DNA from: Parapristionchus giblindavisi
Taxonomy: Eukaryota > Nematoda > Chromadorea > Rhabditida > Diplogasteridae
Assembly (NCBI GenBank): GCA_943737045.1
Contig: CALSFV010000297.1
Coordinates: 124,001 to 188,000, forward strand
DNA length: 64,000 bases
Direction of reading: 5' to 3'
This document shows, piece after piece, positions 35,941 to 48,400 of this stretch. The first letter of the stretch is position 1. Each line of letters opens with the position of its first letter. The notes under the pieces were generated by a model. The model saw only the letters and a list, made by a program, of their open reading frames with translations, was not told where the DNA came from and ran no database searches. The position numbers were made by a program, and so were the translations under genes.

Positions 35941-38625
35941 GGTATTACCTATTTTTATGAAATTTTCACACAATACTGTATTCAATATCATTTAGCAGGA
36001 CGGACCTATGAACAATTTCAAAGGAATAATGGATATCCATTAAGGGAATAACTGAAAATAGGGATATGCGAATATACGCCTTTAATGGTCATACTAATAA
36101 ATGTAGATCGTCAGTAGTTTTTTCAGTGTCTGGGCACGATTAGAGCTAATACTACTCATTTAAAGATTTATTAGCTTCTCCGTCATCCCTCTTCCTCTAC
36201 CTCTACCTCTTTCTCTCTCTCTCTCTCCCTCTCCCTCTTCCTCTCCCTCTTCCTCTCCCTCTTCATCTATTATGCTTATCCTTTATTTGCATCTCAATGA
36301 CATTAAATAGACATGCTTGTGGGTAAACGGAAGCCAATGGAGACACCATTTTTTTGTTTGCAAGGGACGCCAAGGTTATAGACAACAACGAAAACGACGG
36401 TACCTGCACCCACAGAGAAAAGTTTTAAGGCACACCCTCTGGCCACAGTCTCTCACTCCATTTGTCTTCGAGAGAGCATTGCCAGAGCGGAGAGTAACAT
36501 TAGCTTGGGGTTGTGTATTTACAGCAAACCCGAGCCAATTTTACCATCCGCTCTGGCAACGCTCCTACACAAAGAACCCTCTCGTCCTCAGCACCTTCCC
36601 TTTAAAAAAAACTGGAAAAACGTCGTAGATGGCCCGAGTGCGATAAGTGGTGTGAGAAAGACCAGAATGGAAGGAAAATGAAACAATTGGCGGTAGATCG
36701 AAGGCGATAGTGTGGGAGAGCGATAGATAGGCTTCAATAATTATTGTCTTTGCTCAAAAAGGCTACCGTTTTGCTTGTTTTATTGTTCAGTGTTTTCTCG
36801 AAAATGCATAACATAATAATAAAATAAAAGTAGTATTATAGATTGAGAACTGACTACTGTTGTTATCGAAAATACGTGGCGAGAGCGAGAGTTTGAAATT
36901 AGAAAAAGAAATTCTTGTCATTGAATCGCTCTAATAAATTAATAAATAAAATTGTACAAGAATAGGGTTGCATTAACATGAAATATACATTTTGGGATGT
37001 AATTTTTTTTAAATAATAATAATTATGATTCATGGTGTTTCGGCCGCTACGTCGTCTCAAGCTGAAATGAAAAGCACTACGCGCCGAAAAATTGCAACAC
37101 TCAGTATAAGATCAAGTCATCAGTATTCCCCCCATCCCCATCCACCTCTCTTTAAATAATTTTATTCTTTCACATATTTTTTCTTGCACTCGAACACTTT
37201 GTACTTGTTGAAACACCCTTGCGGTGTACGATAAATAAATAAATTTAAAAAAAAAAGTATTTCTCTCCTCACTCTGGATTTACGTTTTTTCAAGTGAAAT
37301 GATCCGAAAATCTGCAGTAAATAATAGAAAGACAAGGGCAAAAGAATATTGCCGTGTCTCATTCTTGATATCTCATTATTTCCCTCTATCTACCACTAGG
37401 TCCAGGGCGCTCTTCGAACTCTGTCCAGTAATCGCCATAATAATAAGTAACGATCGCCATTTAGTAGATGGTGAATGAGATATGTGAATGGTTTCAGTGA
37501 ATGAATAGATGAAGAAGACGATAAGAAGATGAATTAGGGACGGAGTATTGTAGAAATGCAAACGACAAAGATAGAGAGATGCGGTAGATTATGATCATCG
37601 AAAACCTTTCTCATGGTCAGTGCAAAATGTGGCTGATTGTGAATGCAAAATGAAAAGACTTAATTTTAATATTAAATTTATCGCATACTTGGAGAAAAGA
37701 GAAGAGAGAGAGACAAGTTTTCTTAATTAAATTAAATTTTATATCAAAATATATTAAAATAAGAAGTTTCGACGAAATACTACAATGTATCTGGAATTAC
37801 TGGATTACAGCTTTTACAGATTGGTGACTGAAAAGGGTAACTGAAAAGGGGAAAAGGGTAAGAAAATCTTATACAATATAATTTTTTTTAAACATTTATG
37901 GTTCGGGTGCATCTATAATATTACAAAAAACATTTGAAAAATCAATAATTGATTATGTTCATTAGACCATCTTCATATTATATTTCCAAGCATGCCCTTT
38001 TTCGTCTTTCACCCCTGAGAAAGTTCACTATTGTATACGTTATCATTATTATATAAAATTTTCCTTTCACCATCACTCGTTTCCTTGTTATTTCATGAAT
38101 ACACATAAATATTATTAATACATCTACATATACGATACTCATACTGGAAAGTGCATCGACAGTCTCTGATCCATACCAATAAGGTGACAAAGTAGACTAT
38201 AGGACTGTCAGGTTGAACGGACATTCCGTGATCTGACATAGCAAAACAAAATAGTGTTTGACGTGTCAGTATTTTCAGTATATTTACAGTCTTTCCAAGA
38301 ATTCGGTATCTTGGTCATCTCCCTCATACAGTGCTGGCCAATATTCTGATGATATTTTGGTTTTTCAGTCACAACTTTGTATATCTATTGTGCCTTTATC
38401 TCTGACTATCATCCGTCAAAACATGCAGATTTTGCGTATGTAAGCCGGAATGTCTTTCTATCTTCATATCTTTCAAATATCTTTCACCACTGAACTATCT
38501 ATCACCCGTGCACAATGTATATGGAACAAGCATCGGCGCTGACAATCGAAACCCCGGAGCAAAGATTCGAGGTCGAGATGGGAGAGTCATTAAAGGGAGA
38601 GTAACCGCACTGAGAGCAAACTTAC
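35941..38625. other. Intergenic, no gene seen
   Basis: Family-1 MITE pieces occur at about 36,424-36,545. The stretch 36,670-36,745 (AATGAAACAATTGGCGGTAG) recurs inverted at 44,740-44,820. A likely LINE/SINE 3' tail is at 37,135-37,245. Sequence at 38,270-38,520 is a diverged copy of 40,155-40,305 (CTTTCCA(A/G)GAATTCGGTATC). No supported exon. Confidence 0.45.
37135..37245 (+). repeat. Putative non-LTR retroelement 3' tail
   Basis: TTTTTTCTTGCACTCGAACAC leads to CACCCTTGCGGTGTACGATAAATAAATAAAT. Similar tails are at 54,190-54,275, about 59,572-59,705 and 62,606-62,645. A conserved sequence ending in an (AAAT)n run is typical of LINE or SINE 3' ends; no reverse transcriptase is present. Confidence 0.5.
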
Positions 38626-38790
38626 CCAAATATGGGTAATAGATTTGCCAACTTACGATACTTGTGTACACGATTTGCCCACATTCGGGCAAATGGTAGC
38701 CCAAAAACCACCGATTTGCCCATATACTGGCTATCATTTGTCTGAATACGGGCAAATCGTTCGCCAACTAACGGCATTCGGGCAAATTTA
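38626..38790. repeat. Dispersed repeat with ATTTGCCC/GGGCAAAT motifs
   Basis: Contains GCCCAAAAACCACCGATTTGCC, ATACGGGCAAATCGTTCGCC and similar inverted pairs. A diverged copy lies at 39,827-39,965 (ATACGGGTAAATCGTTCGCA, TACTCGGGCAAATT). Here it abuts a family-2 MITE at about 38,804-38,905. Confidence 0.6.
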
Positions 38791-39179
38791 ATCTGTGTGC
38801 GCTCTCAATGTTCTCTTCAACGCGCATTTCTTTATCGTTGTTAGAGAACAGAGAAATAGTGTGCAGAATGAAGAGACCATTGATAGAGGTAAGGCTCCAT
38901 TTAAAGAAGAGGTGGGCCTTGAGGTTCGAGAAGCCGAGCGGATTTGCACAATTCAATTTCAATTTCTTTATCATGTCAGGCATTAATGCTCAGATGGGGA
39001 TGAGTCGGTGGTATTCAGCACGGGTTGCATTCCACCAATTAACACCGATGGCTCGCTTCAAATCGTCTCTCCATCGAACTCTTGGCTTTCCCGGGGGGCG
39101 TGTCCCCCGGGAAAGCCACGAGTTCGATGGAGAGTTCGATTCGATTTCGAATTCGATTTTAATTCGAGTTCGATGGAGA

Positions 39180-39476
39180 GTTGGGATTTGCACAAGGCAT
39201 CAGCAAATGTGCAGTCGTGCGAAATGATTTTCAAAATGAAAATGAATGAAAAATCGTTCGAACGATTTCAATATTATAATAAAATGTTCATTCGTGCAAA
39301 TTAATGCATTCGACTCATTCGGATCATTTTCATTCACCAAAATGGTGGTAGGTCTGTCATGTCTTTGCGCGAATGTGAACTAAAAATGCGTCATAATTGT
39401 GCAGAATGACTTTTCCTCATTTTTCTTTCGTTCATGCTCGTTCCAGCTGTGCATTTGCACGAACGCGGATCCCTAG
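39180..39476. mobile_element. Diverged copy of the 306-bp TIR element
   Basis: The right end GCACGAACGCGGATCCCTAGT matches the ends of 8,553-8,858, and the interior GATTTTCAAAATGAAAATG and TCATTCGTGCAAA are shared themes. It ends 16 bp before the exon candidate at 39,492. Confidence 0.5.
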
Positions 39477-39491
39477 TTGCACACTCATTAG

Positions 39492-39663
39492 CTGTTTCCG
39501 TAAACGATATCGTCTCTGGAAATGCTACGGTATACGAAGATGTTCATGGAGATGACGATACCCTGGAGACGCAAGTCCATTCCGAGCTGCTCACCTTATC
39601 AATGGAGATGGAGACGACCCAATCTACACATTCAAGCCTTCAAAATGATCAATCGGAAAAACG
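39492..39663 (+). CDS. Possible isolated exon, acidic Ser/Thr-rich segment
   Basis: Bounded by an acceptor (CACTCATTAG, ending 39,491) and a consensus donor (GTAAGC from 39,664). The open frame (entry phase 1, exit phase 2) encodes 57 residues, including VSVNDIVSGNATVYEDVHGD and ending SLQNDQSEKR, with balanced codon use unlike the AT-rich or repeat frames around it. No other exon could be joined. It could belong to the same unseen gene as 31,174-31,269, or be a relic. Confidence 0.3.
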
Positions 39664-39713
39664 GTAAGCTCACGCCACTTGGAGAGAACATGCACAGAGC
39701 AAACTTGTATGTG

Positions 39714-39825
39714 TAATGCATCGCTACATTTGCCTTACGTGCCTACGCCGTAACCTCCTCTGTCGGGTCTCCTTCGTTGTGGCGGAGGTTATGGTGTAGG
39801 CACGTAGGGCAAATGTAACGATGGC
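39714..39825. mobile_element. Hairpin MITE, family 3
   Basis: Ends TGCATCGCTACATTTGCC and the reverse GGCAAATGTAACGATGGC, with arms containing CCTACGCCGTAACCTCC. An uninterrupted counterpart of 11,358-11,670. Confidence 0.75.
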
Positions 39826-39965
39826 TAATCGATTTCCCAACGTTCCTTAGTTATATTTTTTTTCAAATTGTAGCCCAAAAAACCAGCGATTAGCCCAAAT
39901 ACAGGCTAGAATATGTCAGAATACGGGTAAATCGTTCGCAAACTATCCCTACTCGGGCAAATTGT

Positions 39966-41543
39966 GTAGATGAGGCCTCACATTCCCATCATAGTCTGTC
40001 TTTCTAATTGCTCACGTTTTGTAGTTTTTTGCTTGTATAAGATTCGTCATAGCAAAGTGCAAAAACCTCTTTTATGCCCATGCTACGTCTCACCACTCCG
40101 TGATTCTTAACTAGTATTCTCCCCTGATGTAAAGTGCGTGTGTTGATTTATAATACACAGGAATTCGGTACAATATATATACAATCTTTCCAGGAATTCG
40201 GTATCTTTGTACTCTATTTCTCTCTGATATCTATTCTGTATATAAGACGGAATATTAGCGTAATAAATATCTACCACCAATGAACTATCACTCTTGCACA
40301 TTTTATTGTCCGTATAAAAAGTACTTACCTACATAAGAAAACGACGATCTGTTATATCCCCAGACAATCGGTGTAAAATCCTAACGCTCGGAATATTTCG
40401 CCTGCATTCTCTCTGCCTAGCTCTCGATCACCTCTTCTCTTCCTCACACCTAACCCGACTGACTGACCATCGCCGCGCTGGTTTGATATGTTAAGGAACT
40501 TGTTTTAGTTTTTGATCTACACAAGAAATATTGCCTATAGGCGTATACGCTCTCGTGCCAAGAAAACAAATTTTTATACGCGCAATATAACTGCAATTTT
40601 CAATGTTCTATGCTAGATATTCTGCCGCCGTCCTAAATCTTTCGAAAATCCCCTTATCCCAAAATAGCCAAAATTTGAAAGGAAGTGGGAAGATAACGAG
40701 AGATCAATGAAACATTATGAATAGAGAAATGGCTATTATAAGAGTAGCCGTGTGGGAATAGGCTTTTCTCAGATCACTGCGCACTTTGAATTTTGCACTC
40801 ACTTGAGTCCCTTTTCAAACCTCAACTCTGAAAAGCGATGTTTCAAAAGAAGAAGTTCTTTCCAAATTTGCACCTCGAATCACTCCCGTGGAGATAAAAA
40901 TGATAATTAATAATTAATAATTATAATAATTAATAATTAGATAATTATATTCACTTGTATTCCACCACTCCCGCATTGTCCTTGAAGTCCGTTCACTTTT
41001 TTTATAATCTAATCTTACCAACTTAATTTATATTTCAGAACTCATAGATCATACTCAGAATTTTTTTATCGTTTTCGTACAAAATGGAATAATCTTGACA
41101 ATAGTGTTGTTTGTACCTTTCGCGTTAACGTACTTAAGTCTCCTATATAGCTCATAAATATTGTAGGCTACGATCATGTAACCGTAGCCTTCTGTCTTAC
41201 CTCCTCACTTTATCACAATTTTCAAACATTTAATTATTATTATTATTATTAATTTCTCTCTCTGATTTTTCGGTTTATTCTTGCTGCTTTGGACGTTACA
41301 AATAAGGTGCTTTCCGAAAAAAAAGTACCTATTCACAAAAAGCACTTCAATAGTTATTCTAGGTTCTTCAATAGTTCAATATTTTGAATAACTAAAAATA
41401 TATTAGTAATTCTGATAATAACCCCATTACCATTGTCCATTCTCCTCATTTTTTATTGCTCAACGTGCAAAATTCTTCATTTCAATCGTATTTTACTTGC
41501 TGAAACATCTTCCTTGTGTAATGATAAATTGATCATAGAAGGT
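39966..41543. other. Upstream region of the chemoreceptor gene; no gene seen
   Basis: Holds a diverged CCGTATAAAA MITE (40,310-40,581), ATT runs at about 40,905-40,950 and 41,233-41,250, and otherwise AT-rich sequence. The frame of the receptor's first exon stays open upstream to an ATG at 41,433. Confidence 0.45.
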
Positions 41544-44106
41544 ATGGTGAGCGCGTGGGTATTGACTTCTCGAATCGTTCTAACCTCAACTGGACTCACT
41601 AATGTCGTTGCGAACGCCTTGCTACTCGCTCTACTGCATTCAGCGAATATTGGAAAGGCAGGTTGGCGCCACCAATAAACGTAATTGTTATGCATCGTTG
41701 CATTTGCCTTACGTGCATACACCGTAATCCTCCGCCGCGTCTCCGTCGTTACGACGGAGCTGACGGCGTATGCACGTGTACGTGAGGCAAATTTAACAAT
41801 GCATTATAATCTCTCGATCTTACACTTGTAAAGTACTAAATGTATTTCCGAAGAAGAGATTAGGACCTCCCGACTAAATTGCCTTGAATTATCATTGGCT
41901 TGGCAGTGATCTCCCGCAGGACTTCGTGTGCCTTGAATAACTTGACGTACCTTAACCCTTATCTTTTTACACTATTCAGGAAAGCTCTATCGTACGGTGA
42001 TTATGATAAATGCCATTGAAGGAGTGCTAATTGGTGCAGGAATTATGATCACCAATGATGTATGTAATATATAATATCGTAGTCATACTAATGTTAAAGT
42101 CCGTATAAAATTTACTTGCGTAATTGCCGTGTGGTAAAAAGCAGAAGTATTATATAGATCAACTCAGTTAATATTTAAAATAAATGACTTTTCTCGTAAT
42201 TTATCGCTAGTTTTCAGCTCATATTAATGATGGACGGATGGATGATTTCTCCCCAATATGGCCCCATTTTATCCTATTTGCCGGAAGCAATGATAAATAT
42301 AGTGTTTCTTTTCCTAACAGCCAGCCTCCATATAATGTGGCAGGTAAATCTTAAAATGAGTTAAATACGCTCTGGCAATACTCTCTCGCTTTCTTGGTCT
42401 GCGAGACAGTGTGGTCAGAGTATAATAAGCGTACAATCTTTCAGTTTATACCAGCGCCATCTATTATTCAGAATTTAACGATAAACAGGTAAGCCAACGA
42501 AAGATTATAACACTTTAATCAGACTTAAAGCAGGCCACATTATTCGACACCTCGGAAATTATTCTACGCATATTCTGTACCGATTCTTTTCATGATCAAT
42601 ACTTGGGTAAGCCTTTGAAGTAGAGAGCCCTTGTCCGTTTTTTTGGCCCTGACAATATTGAACTCTCATCTCTCTGCTCCCCCTCCCAGTCCGCATTTTG
42701 CATTCTACATTATACATTTTATTACATTACATACATTACATTACATTTTATTACATACATTTACATTTTGCTATTCATTCCTCATTCTACATTTTGCTCT
42801 TCTGCGCGTCCATTCACGGTCAAAATGAGTGTGTACTTGAATTGCAAAATAGTCTGGGCCAAAAAAACAGCTCCGTGCAGTATATATTGTGTATTTATGC
42901 AATATTAGCCAAATGATTTCTGGTTCAGATTCAAATTCCCGTGTTCATTCCGGATCCTAATATAAAGAAGCAACTCCAAGAGGTTATCTATAAATATCAC
43001 GGAATGCGCCCTGATGAATACATTGTATACGGAGCTCCACTAATGAATGATCAGGTCTTCAATTATGTATGGTATTATTATTTATGATTTTATTACAATT
43101 TTTACAATTTATTTACCTTTATCAAGCACAGAACCAATTGGGAAGGTTCGGCGCTTGATAAAGGTGATGTTATAATGATTTCATAATTTCTGTAATAAAG
43201 TTTGTATTTCTTCTAGAGAGGCGGGTGCGTCTTATCCTTTATTATATACAACGCAGTCCCTTCTCTGGTAGCCAGTTACATCTTGTTTTTCTACAATATG
43301 AACAAGGTTTGTTCTTCTCTTTTCTCAATTCACGATTCTACCCATTATAATTCACGCTATTTATTTATCACTTGCTGTCACATTTGTTTAATGTAAGATA
43401 AATTAAATTAAATTTCATTTCATTTTTCGAAATCGAAATTGGAATTTTTAGATCCGTCTTCGGATCAATACTATGAAAGTTCATCTCAGCGGAAAAACGG
43501 AAAAGATGCAGAAACGATTCTTTCAGAGTCAACTAGCTCAAGTAAAACCATTTTCTTTATCATATTGCTTAAGGCAGTATTGTAGCTTATCCTATGATAA
43601 TGTACTTGAATTGTACACATAGAAAAAGCGTTAAGATACCACCACCCAAGCTGTACTACACAGTACACAATACCTGTGGTGTGTTATGTTTAACAGTTTT
43701 TTGTGTTGTGTTCAACACTTTTAGGTATCACTTTTTCAGTTCTAGATATATTTTACACTTTAAAGTCGATACTGAGTACAACACCAACATTTTCAGGTCA
43801 TAATTCCAATGCTGCTATTATCACTGGGTGCTGGAACCTCGATAGTAGCTATTATACTGGGACATAACCTAGCTAACTACTCCCATATAATTCCGTTCAC
43901 AGTCTGGTCGACTCCATGGGTGCAGGTTGAGCATTTATTGGATACATTGATCCACAAATGCAGAAAATTCACTGATTTAGGCTCTAATCATGTTGTACTT
44001 CGTTAAAAAATCGAGATCATCTACTGACAATGGGAAGAATAATGGATTTTTACATAACTCGAGATCGGCGAGTATCCAAGTCACGATTGTTCGAAGCACG
44101 CAATAA
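41544..44106 (+). CDS. Seven-transmembrane chemoreceptor (Str superfamily, srd-like), 10 exons, 337 aa
   Basis: Exons: 41544-41661, 41980-42059, 42218-42343, 42445-42488, 42534-42606, 42929-43066, 43217-43306, 43452-43541, 43797-43925, 43981-44106. All phases agree (1,014 nt). Nematode chemoreceptors of this class are G-protein-coupled receptors in sensory cilia. Hydrophobic segments follow the family pattern: TM1 (SRIVLTSTGLTNVVANALLL), TM2 (INAIEGVLIGAGI), TM3 (EAMINIVFLFLTASLHIMW), TM4 (LFYAYSVPILFMINTW), TM5 (CVLSFIIYNAVPSLVASYIL), then the intracellular KTEKMQKRFFQSQLAQVIIP typical of str/srd receptors, TM6, and TM7 ending ALIMLYFVKKSRSS. The last intron (43,926-43,980) is only 55 bp; reading through it gives a false C-terminus ending at 44,006. 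Start: Met at 41,544 puts TM1 at the usual distance; an in-frame Met at 41,433 would add 37 residues. Intron 1 holds a family-3 MITE. The exact subfamily is uncertain. Confidence 0.85.
41690..41805. mobile_element. Hairpin MITE, family 3, in chemoreceptor intron 1
   Basis: Arms GCATCGTTGCATTTGCC...ACGTGCATACACCGTAA and the reverse TGACGGCGTATGCACGT...GGCAAATTTAACAATGCA. It lies inside the 318-bp first intron. Confidence 0.75.
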
Positions 44107-44357
44107 TGGTGAAAGAGTGATTTCGGATTCGAACCATTCGATCCTCACAGTGTTCTTTTTTTTCTTTTAAAGCCAGAATGACCGCTAGGCAAGGAAACTC
44201 TCTCAAGATCTCTTCGCTTGTCTGGCTGTCAAAGAAAAATGGCTTTTGCCAGAATACTGTGACCTGCGTCCAATCTGGAAGGACAACCGTTGCCATTAGG
44301 CTGTATCATTTCATTGTTATGACTGATAGTTAAGTTAATACTACTTATGAATGTACA

Positions 44358-44363
44358 AATAAA
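44358..44363 (+). terminator. Candidate poly(A) signal for the chemoreceptor
   Basis: AATAAA 252 bp after the stop codon at 44,106, the first in the downstream sequence. Confidence 0.4.
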
Positions 44364-44490
44364 AGTTTACATGATCATTGAATTTATTTATACTATGCAT
44401 AACAATAAATACTCATTGCGGACGCTCTCGTACTAGATAACAACAGATTTCGATTAATAATGCGTTTTCGAGAAAACATGGAACAATATT

Positions 44491-44687
44491 CCGTATAAAA
44501 TGTACTTGTATAATTGCCTTGCAACTGGCTGCTAAACAGAGATCAACTCCCCACTTTTCTTCCCTTCCTTCCTCGCTCTCTCTGATCTACGTACACTCAC
44601 TTCTCTCACTTGTGTTCTCTCTAAACATAGAAACAAATTGTGGCTGTGGCTACTCTCGTACCAAATAAACAAGTGTATTTTATGCGG
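44491..44687. mobile_element. MITE with CCGTATAAAATGTACTT ends, second copy
   Basis: Same ends and interior as 32,040-32,247 (CTCTCTGATCTAC, ACTCTCGTACCAAATAAAC). Confidence 0.75.
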
Positions 44688-45414
44688 TCAGAACACAAAC
44701 AAAAGGAGAAGATTGAAACGGCCTTTTTGGACAAGGAAAATATTTATTGAAGCCTATCTATCGCTCACTCCTACTATCGTCATCGATCTACCGCCAATTG
44801 TTTCATTTTCCTCACATTCTGGTCTTTACTCACACTCGCGCCATCTGCGACATTCTTTTCTAGTTTTTTTCTGAAGGGATGCATTGCGTAGTCACTGTTC
44901 TGATCCAAAGAGAAGTGGTTATAGTTGGCAAAGAATAGAGAGATAGTGTGTAAAAAAAGCCGGTGAGTTACGCTGACTTTAATTAGAAAGTCGCTCTGGC
45001 TATGCTCTGTCGCTTTCTTTACGAGAGAGCGTCGACATAACAGAGCATAAATTAGCCTGGGATCCTTCAAGGTTCCCCCCAGTTCTTGCAGTACGCAGCC
45101 TATTCTAAATTTAATATAATAGTTTGAATTAAGATAAAATTGTGGTTAAAATCTCACAACACATGTGACTAACTTTAATTTATGCAAAAGTATGCTAGCG
45201 ATCCTATAGTGTGTCTCACAATCAGTATTAATCAAATAATCATGTTTATTTATTTATTTCTATTTATTTATTTCTTTATTCAATCAAAAAGAGTTTATAA
45301 TAAATTAAATATTTATTTTGTGCATTAAATATGCGGTAAAATCTTAGTGTTTCCTTTAATGTGAGTCACTACTAATCAAATAATCATGTTTATCATGGAA
45401 TCATCGATATTTTC

Positions 45415-48400
45415 TCAGGCTGTTCCATTTTGCATAACGTTGATGTTTCCGTTTTCAACCGAGACATGGACATTCACACTGAAAATATATAATATTATAT
45501 TATTTTTCACATTTTTTGTCGTTCTAAAACTACTAACTTGATGTGAAGTCTACCGGGTCGCGTTGCAAATACCTGAATGAATTGTTGTTACCAATGAAAT
45601 ACTTGTTATCTCAATAAGAAGTGAACCCACTTCTTGGGATACAGATCCATTAGTTGATGGTTGCTTTACAAGAGGCGAAGTTGAGGGAGATGTTGTGGAA
45701 AATGCAGCTCGGGGTGTACCTTTAAAGAGGGGATGGATAATTCAGCAAGGCCCATTTCGGCACCGGATCATAAATGGGTATCATATACAGTGCGGGACAT
45801 AATGATATGACACCCCTAAAATTTTGGTATTCTGGCCGAATTTTGAATGGAAATCAAAAGAGGTATATTCCATTTGTATCCACTCCTTGGATAACTAAGG
45901 TAGCCCACGTATGTGGAAATTCAATTTCCCGGTCAGCGAGAAAATAATGATTTTCCGAAATTTTGACGGGACATAATGATATGACACCCTGATTTTTTCA
46001 TGAGCTTATATATTTTTGCAAACTTCTGCATAACAGCAATGGATCAACAATAGGTTAGTACCCAATGTTATGACCCTTGCTCGAAATTGGGCCGAAGATC
46101 CGAATGGGTATGCTTCCATAGAGGATAGAAATCACTTGGGGCTCGATGCAGTCCCACTCATTTTTGATGGCATCCTTCAACTCGGCAACGGGTGCATACT
46201 GTTTGTTGTTCTTGTACACACAACTAACCAGGATGCCCCACATGTTCTATATTGGGTTTGCATCGTGGTTGCCAGTAGGGCATGGAAAAACTGGGATGTT
46301 CTTGACTTCGAACAATGGTTTTGAGGGGAGTTGGTGGCGAAGGAGGCGCCGTCTTTCTGGGAGATCAGATGGCTGGCACGGCTCTTCCTCATGAACAGAA
46401 CGAGGGTAGTATGGTGCATCACCCGATACTACCCATGGTCCATCCTGCTGGAGCGGAAGGAGATGGGCGGCTTGTTGAATTTTAAGAACACGCCCTAGTA
46501 CGGTACATGATATTTTTTCAAAAAAAAATCAAAATATCAGTTTCTGATCGCATTCACCGATGAGAAGAAGTTCAACCATGATAGTCCGGACGGCTATAAC
46601 TGCTTCTGACTTGGTTTCCTTAAGTAACCGCAATATCTCAGCATGATGAACTTCGGTCATTTTTTGGGCGCGTTCTTAAAATTCAACAAGCCGCCCATCT
46701 CCTTCCGCTCCAGCAGGATGGACCATGGGTAGTATCGGGTGATGCACCAGACTACCCTCGTTCTGTTCATGAGGAAGAGCCGTGCCAGCCATCTGATCTC
46801 CCAGAAAGACGGCGCCTCCTTCGCCACCAACTCCCCTCAAAACCATTGTTCGAAGCCAAGAACATCCCAGTTTTTCCATGCCCTACGGGCAACCACGATG
46901 CAAACCCCATGTAGAACATGTGGGGCATCCTGGTTAGTTATGTGTACAAGAACAACAAACAGTATGCACCCGTTGCCGAGTTGAAGGATGCCATCAAAAA
47001 TGAGTGGGACTGCATCGAGCCCCAAGTGATTTCTATCCTCTATGGAAGCATACCCATTCGGATCTTCGGCCCAATTTCGAGCAAGGGTCATAACATTGGG
47101 TACTAACCTATTGTTGATCCATTGCTGTTATGCAGAAGTTTGCAAAAATATATAAGCTCATGAAAAAATCAGGGTGTCATATCATTATGTCCCGTCAAAA
47201 TTTCGGAAAATCATTATTTTCTCGCTGACCGGGAAATTGAATTTCCACATACGTGGGCTACCTTAGTTATCCAAGGAGTGGATACAAATGGAATATACCT
47301 CTTTTGATTTCCATTCAAAATTCGGCCAGAATCCCAAAATTTTAGGGGTGTCATATCATTATGTCCCGCACTGTACAGTGGTGGGCAGAAGGATATCATA
47401 TTTTGGTTTTTTGAGCATAACTTTTCTTGTAGTTATCCGATCACCTTGAAATTTTTGTATAGTGTGCTCAAGCATGTTTGACAACGTATACCGAGGCATC
47501 GGGCCGGTTTTTCAATTTCAACGACTTCCAGGCTACAGTATCCCAAAATGACCACATGCCTTACTTTGAGTACTTGAAATTGCGACGTGTTTTCGTTGTT
47601 TTAAACAAATTTTTCACCGTTTGTAAAGTACTTACGCATGTTACTATAGTCATTCATCGATACTGTTTAAATTTATTAGATATAAATATTCATATCGTAG
47701 GGATATTGTGAATGTCAAAAATAACAACTTTTTTCATCATTTTTGCTTGTTTCTTGTGATTTTTTAAATGTTTATTTCTTGTATTTTTGTTTTTATACTA
47801 CGGTAATAGCGAAAGGTGTACGATATCTCTTCCCTGATATATTGCGCTGATATATATACGTTTAAAAATAATAGTAGAAGTTACTTGCTGAAAATGAGCC
47901 ATGCCGTCATTTTGGGATACTGTAGTCTGGAAGTCGTTGAAATTGAAAAAAAAAACCGGCCCCATGCCTCGGTATACATTCTGAAACATGTTTGAGGACA
48001 CTATATAAAAATTTCAAGGTGATCGGATAACTACAAGAAAAGTTATGCTCAAAAAACCAAAATATGATATCGTTCTGGCCACCACTGTGGCAACAAAAGT
48101 TGTACCATTTCTATGAGGAGTGTTTGGTATTGGGCTATAGTAACCGTAAAAAATCGCGAACTGATGTTTTCAGTCGACCCATGTTCATGGATGAGAATGG
48201 CCGAGATCGAAAAATTCTTGTTGGTTCGAGATCAAATGCTTGCTATTATATCAACCTTGAGCTTTTATTTTTCCGAATACCGTGACCCGAACTACCATAA
48301 TCTAGCTACTGTATCGCATTGTATCGTTGCGAACTTCGCTCATTACGATTGCGGTTGTTCGGGGTACGGTATCCAGAAAAAGAAAAATTGGCTCTCTGTT

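Larger units (their letters stand above)
44107..45414. other. Intergenic between chemoreceptor and secreted gene A
   Basis: Holds a candidate poly(A) signal (44,358), a CCGTATAAAATGTACTT MITE (44,491-44,687), an inverted copy of the 36,670-36,745 repeat (44,740-44,820), a family-1 MITE (about 44,975-45,068) and ATTT runs at 45,246-45,280, which on the minus strand give several AATAAA signals for gene A. No coding exon. Confidence 0.55.
45786..47375. mobile_element. 1.59-kb foldback Tc1/mariner element with two inverted transposase 3' halves
   Basis: Ends TACAGTGCGGGACATAATG and exact reverse, TA at each edge. Both arms encode, in opposite directions, the C-terminal half of a Tc1/mariner transposase: in the right arm (+, about 46,700-47,106) a frame carries the QQDG block (second catalytic Asp region), then EAKNIPVF and NP(M/I) followed by a stop in place of the expected catalytic acidic residue, then NMWGILV, ELKDAIKNEWDCI and a C-terminus at 47,106. 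The left arm repeats this on the minus strand ending at 46,055, with the same stop. The N-terminal DNA-binding part is absent, so the element is non-autonomous. It sits in intron 6 of gene A. Confidence 0.85.

Noticed and set aside
43809..44006. Chemoreceptor C-terminus ending at 44,006
   Set aside because: Lacks TM7; splicing at 43,925/43,981 restores a family-like TM7 and tail.
46739..46984. 81-residue frames in the foldback element as host genes
   Set aside because: They are off-frame readings of the transposase fragment, duplicated by the palindrome.
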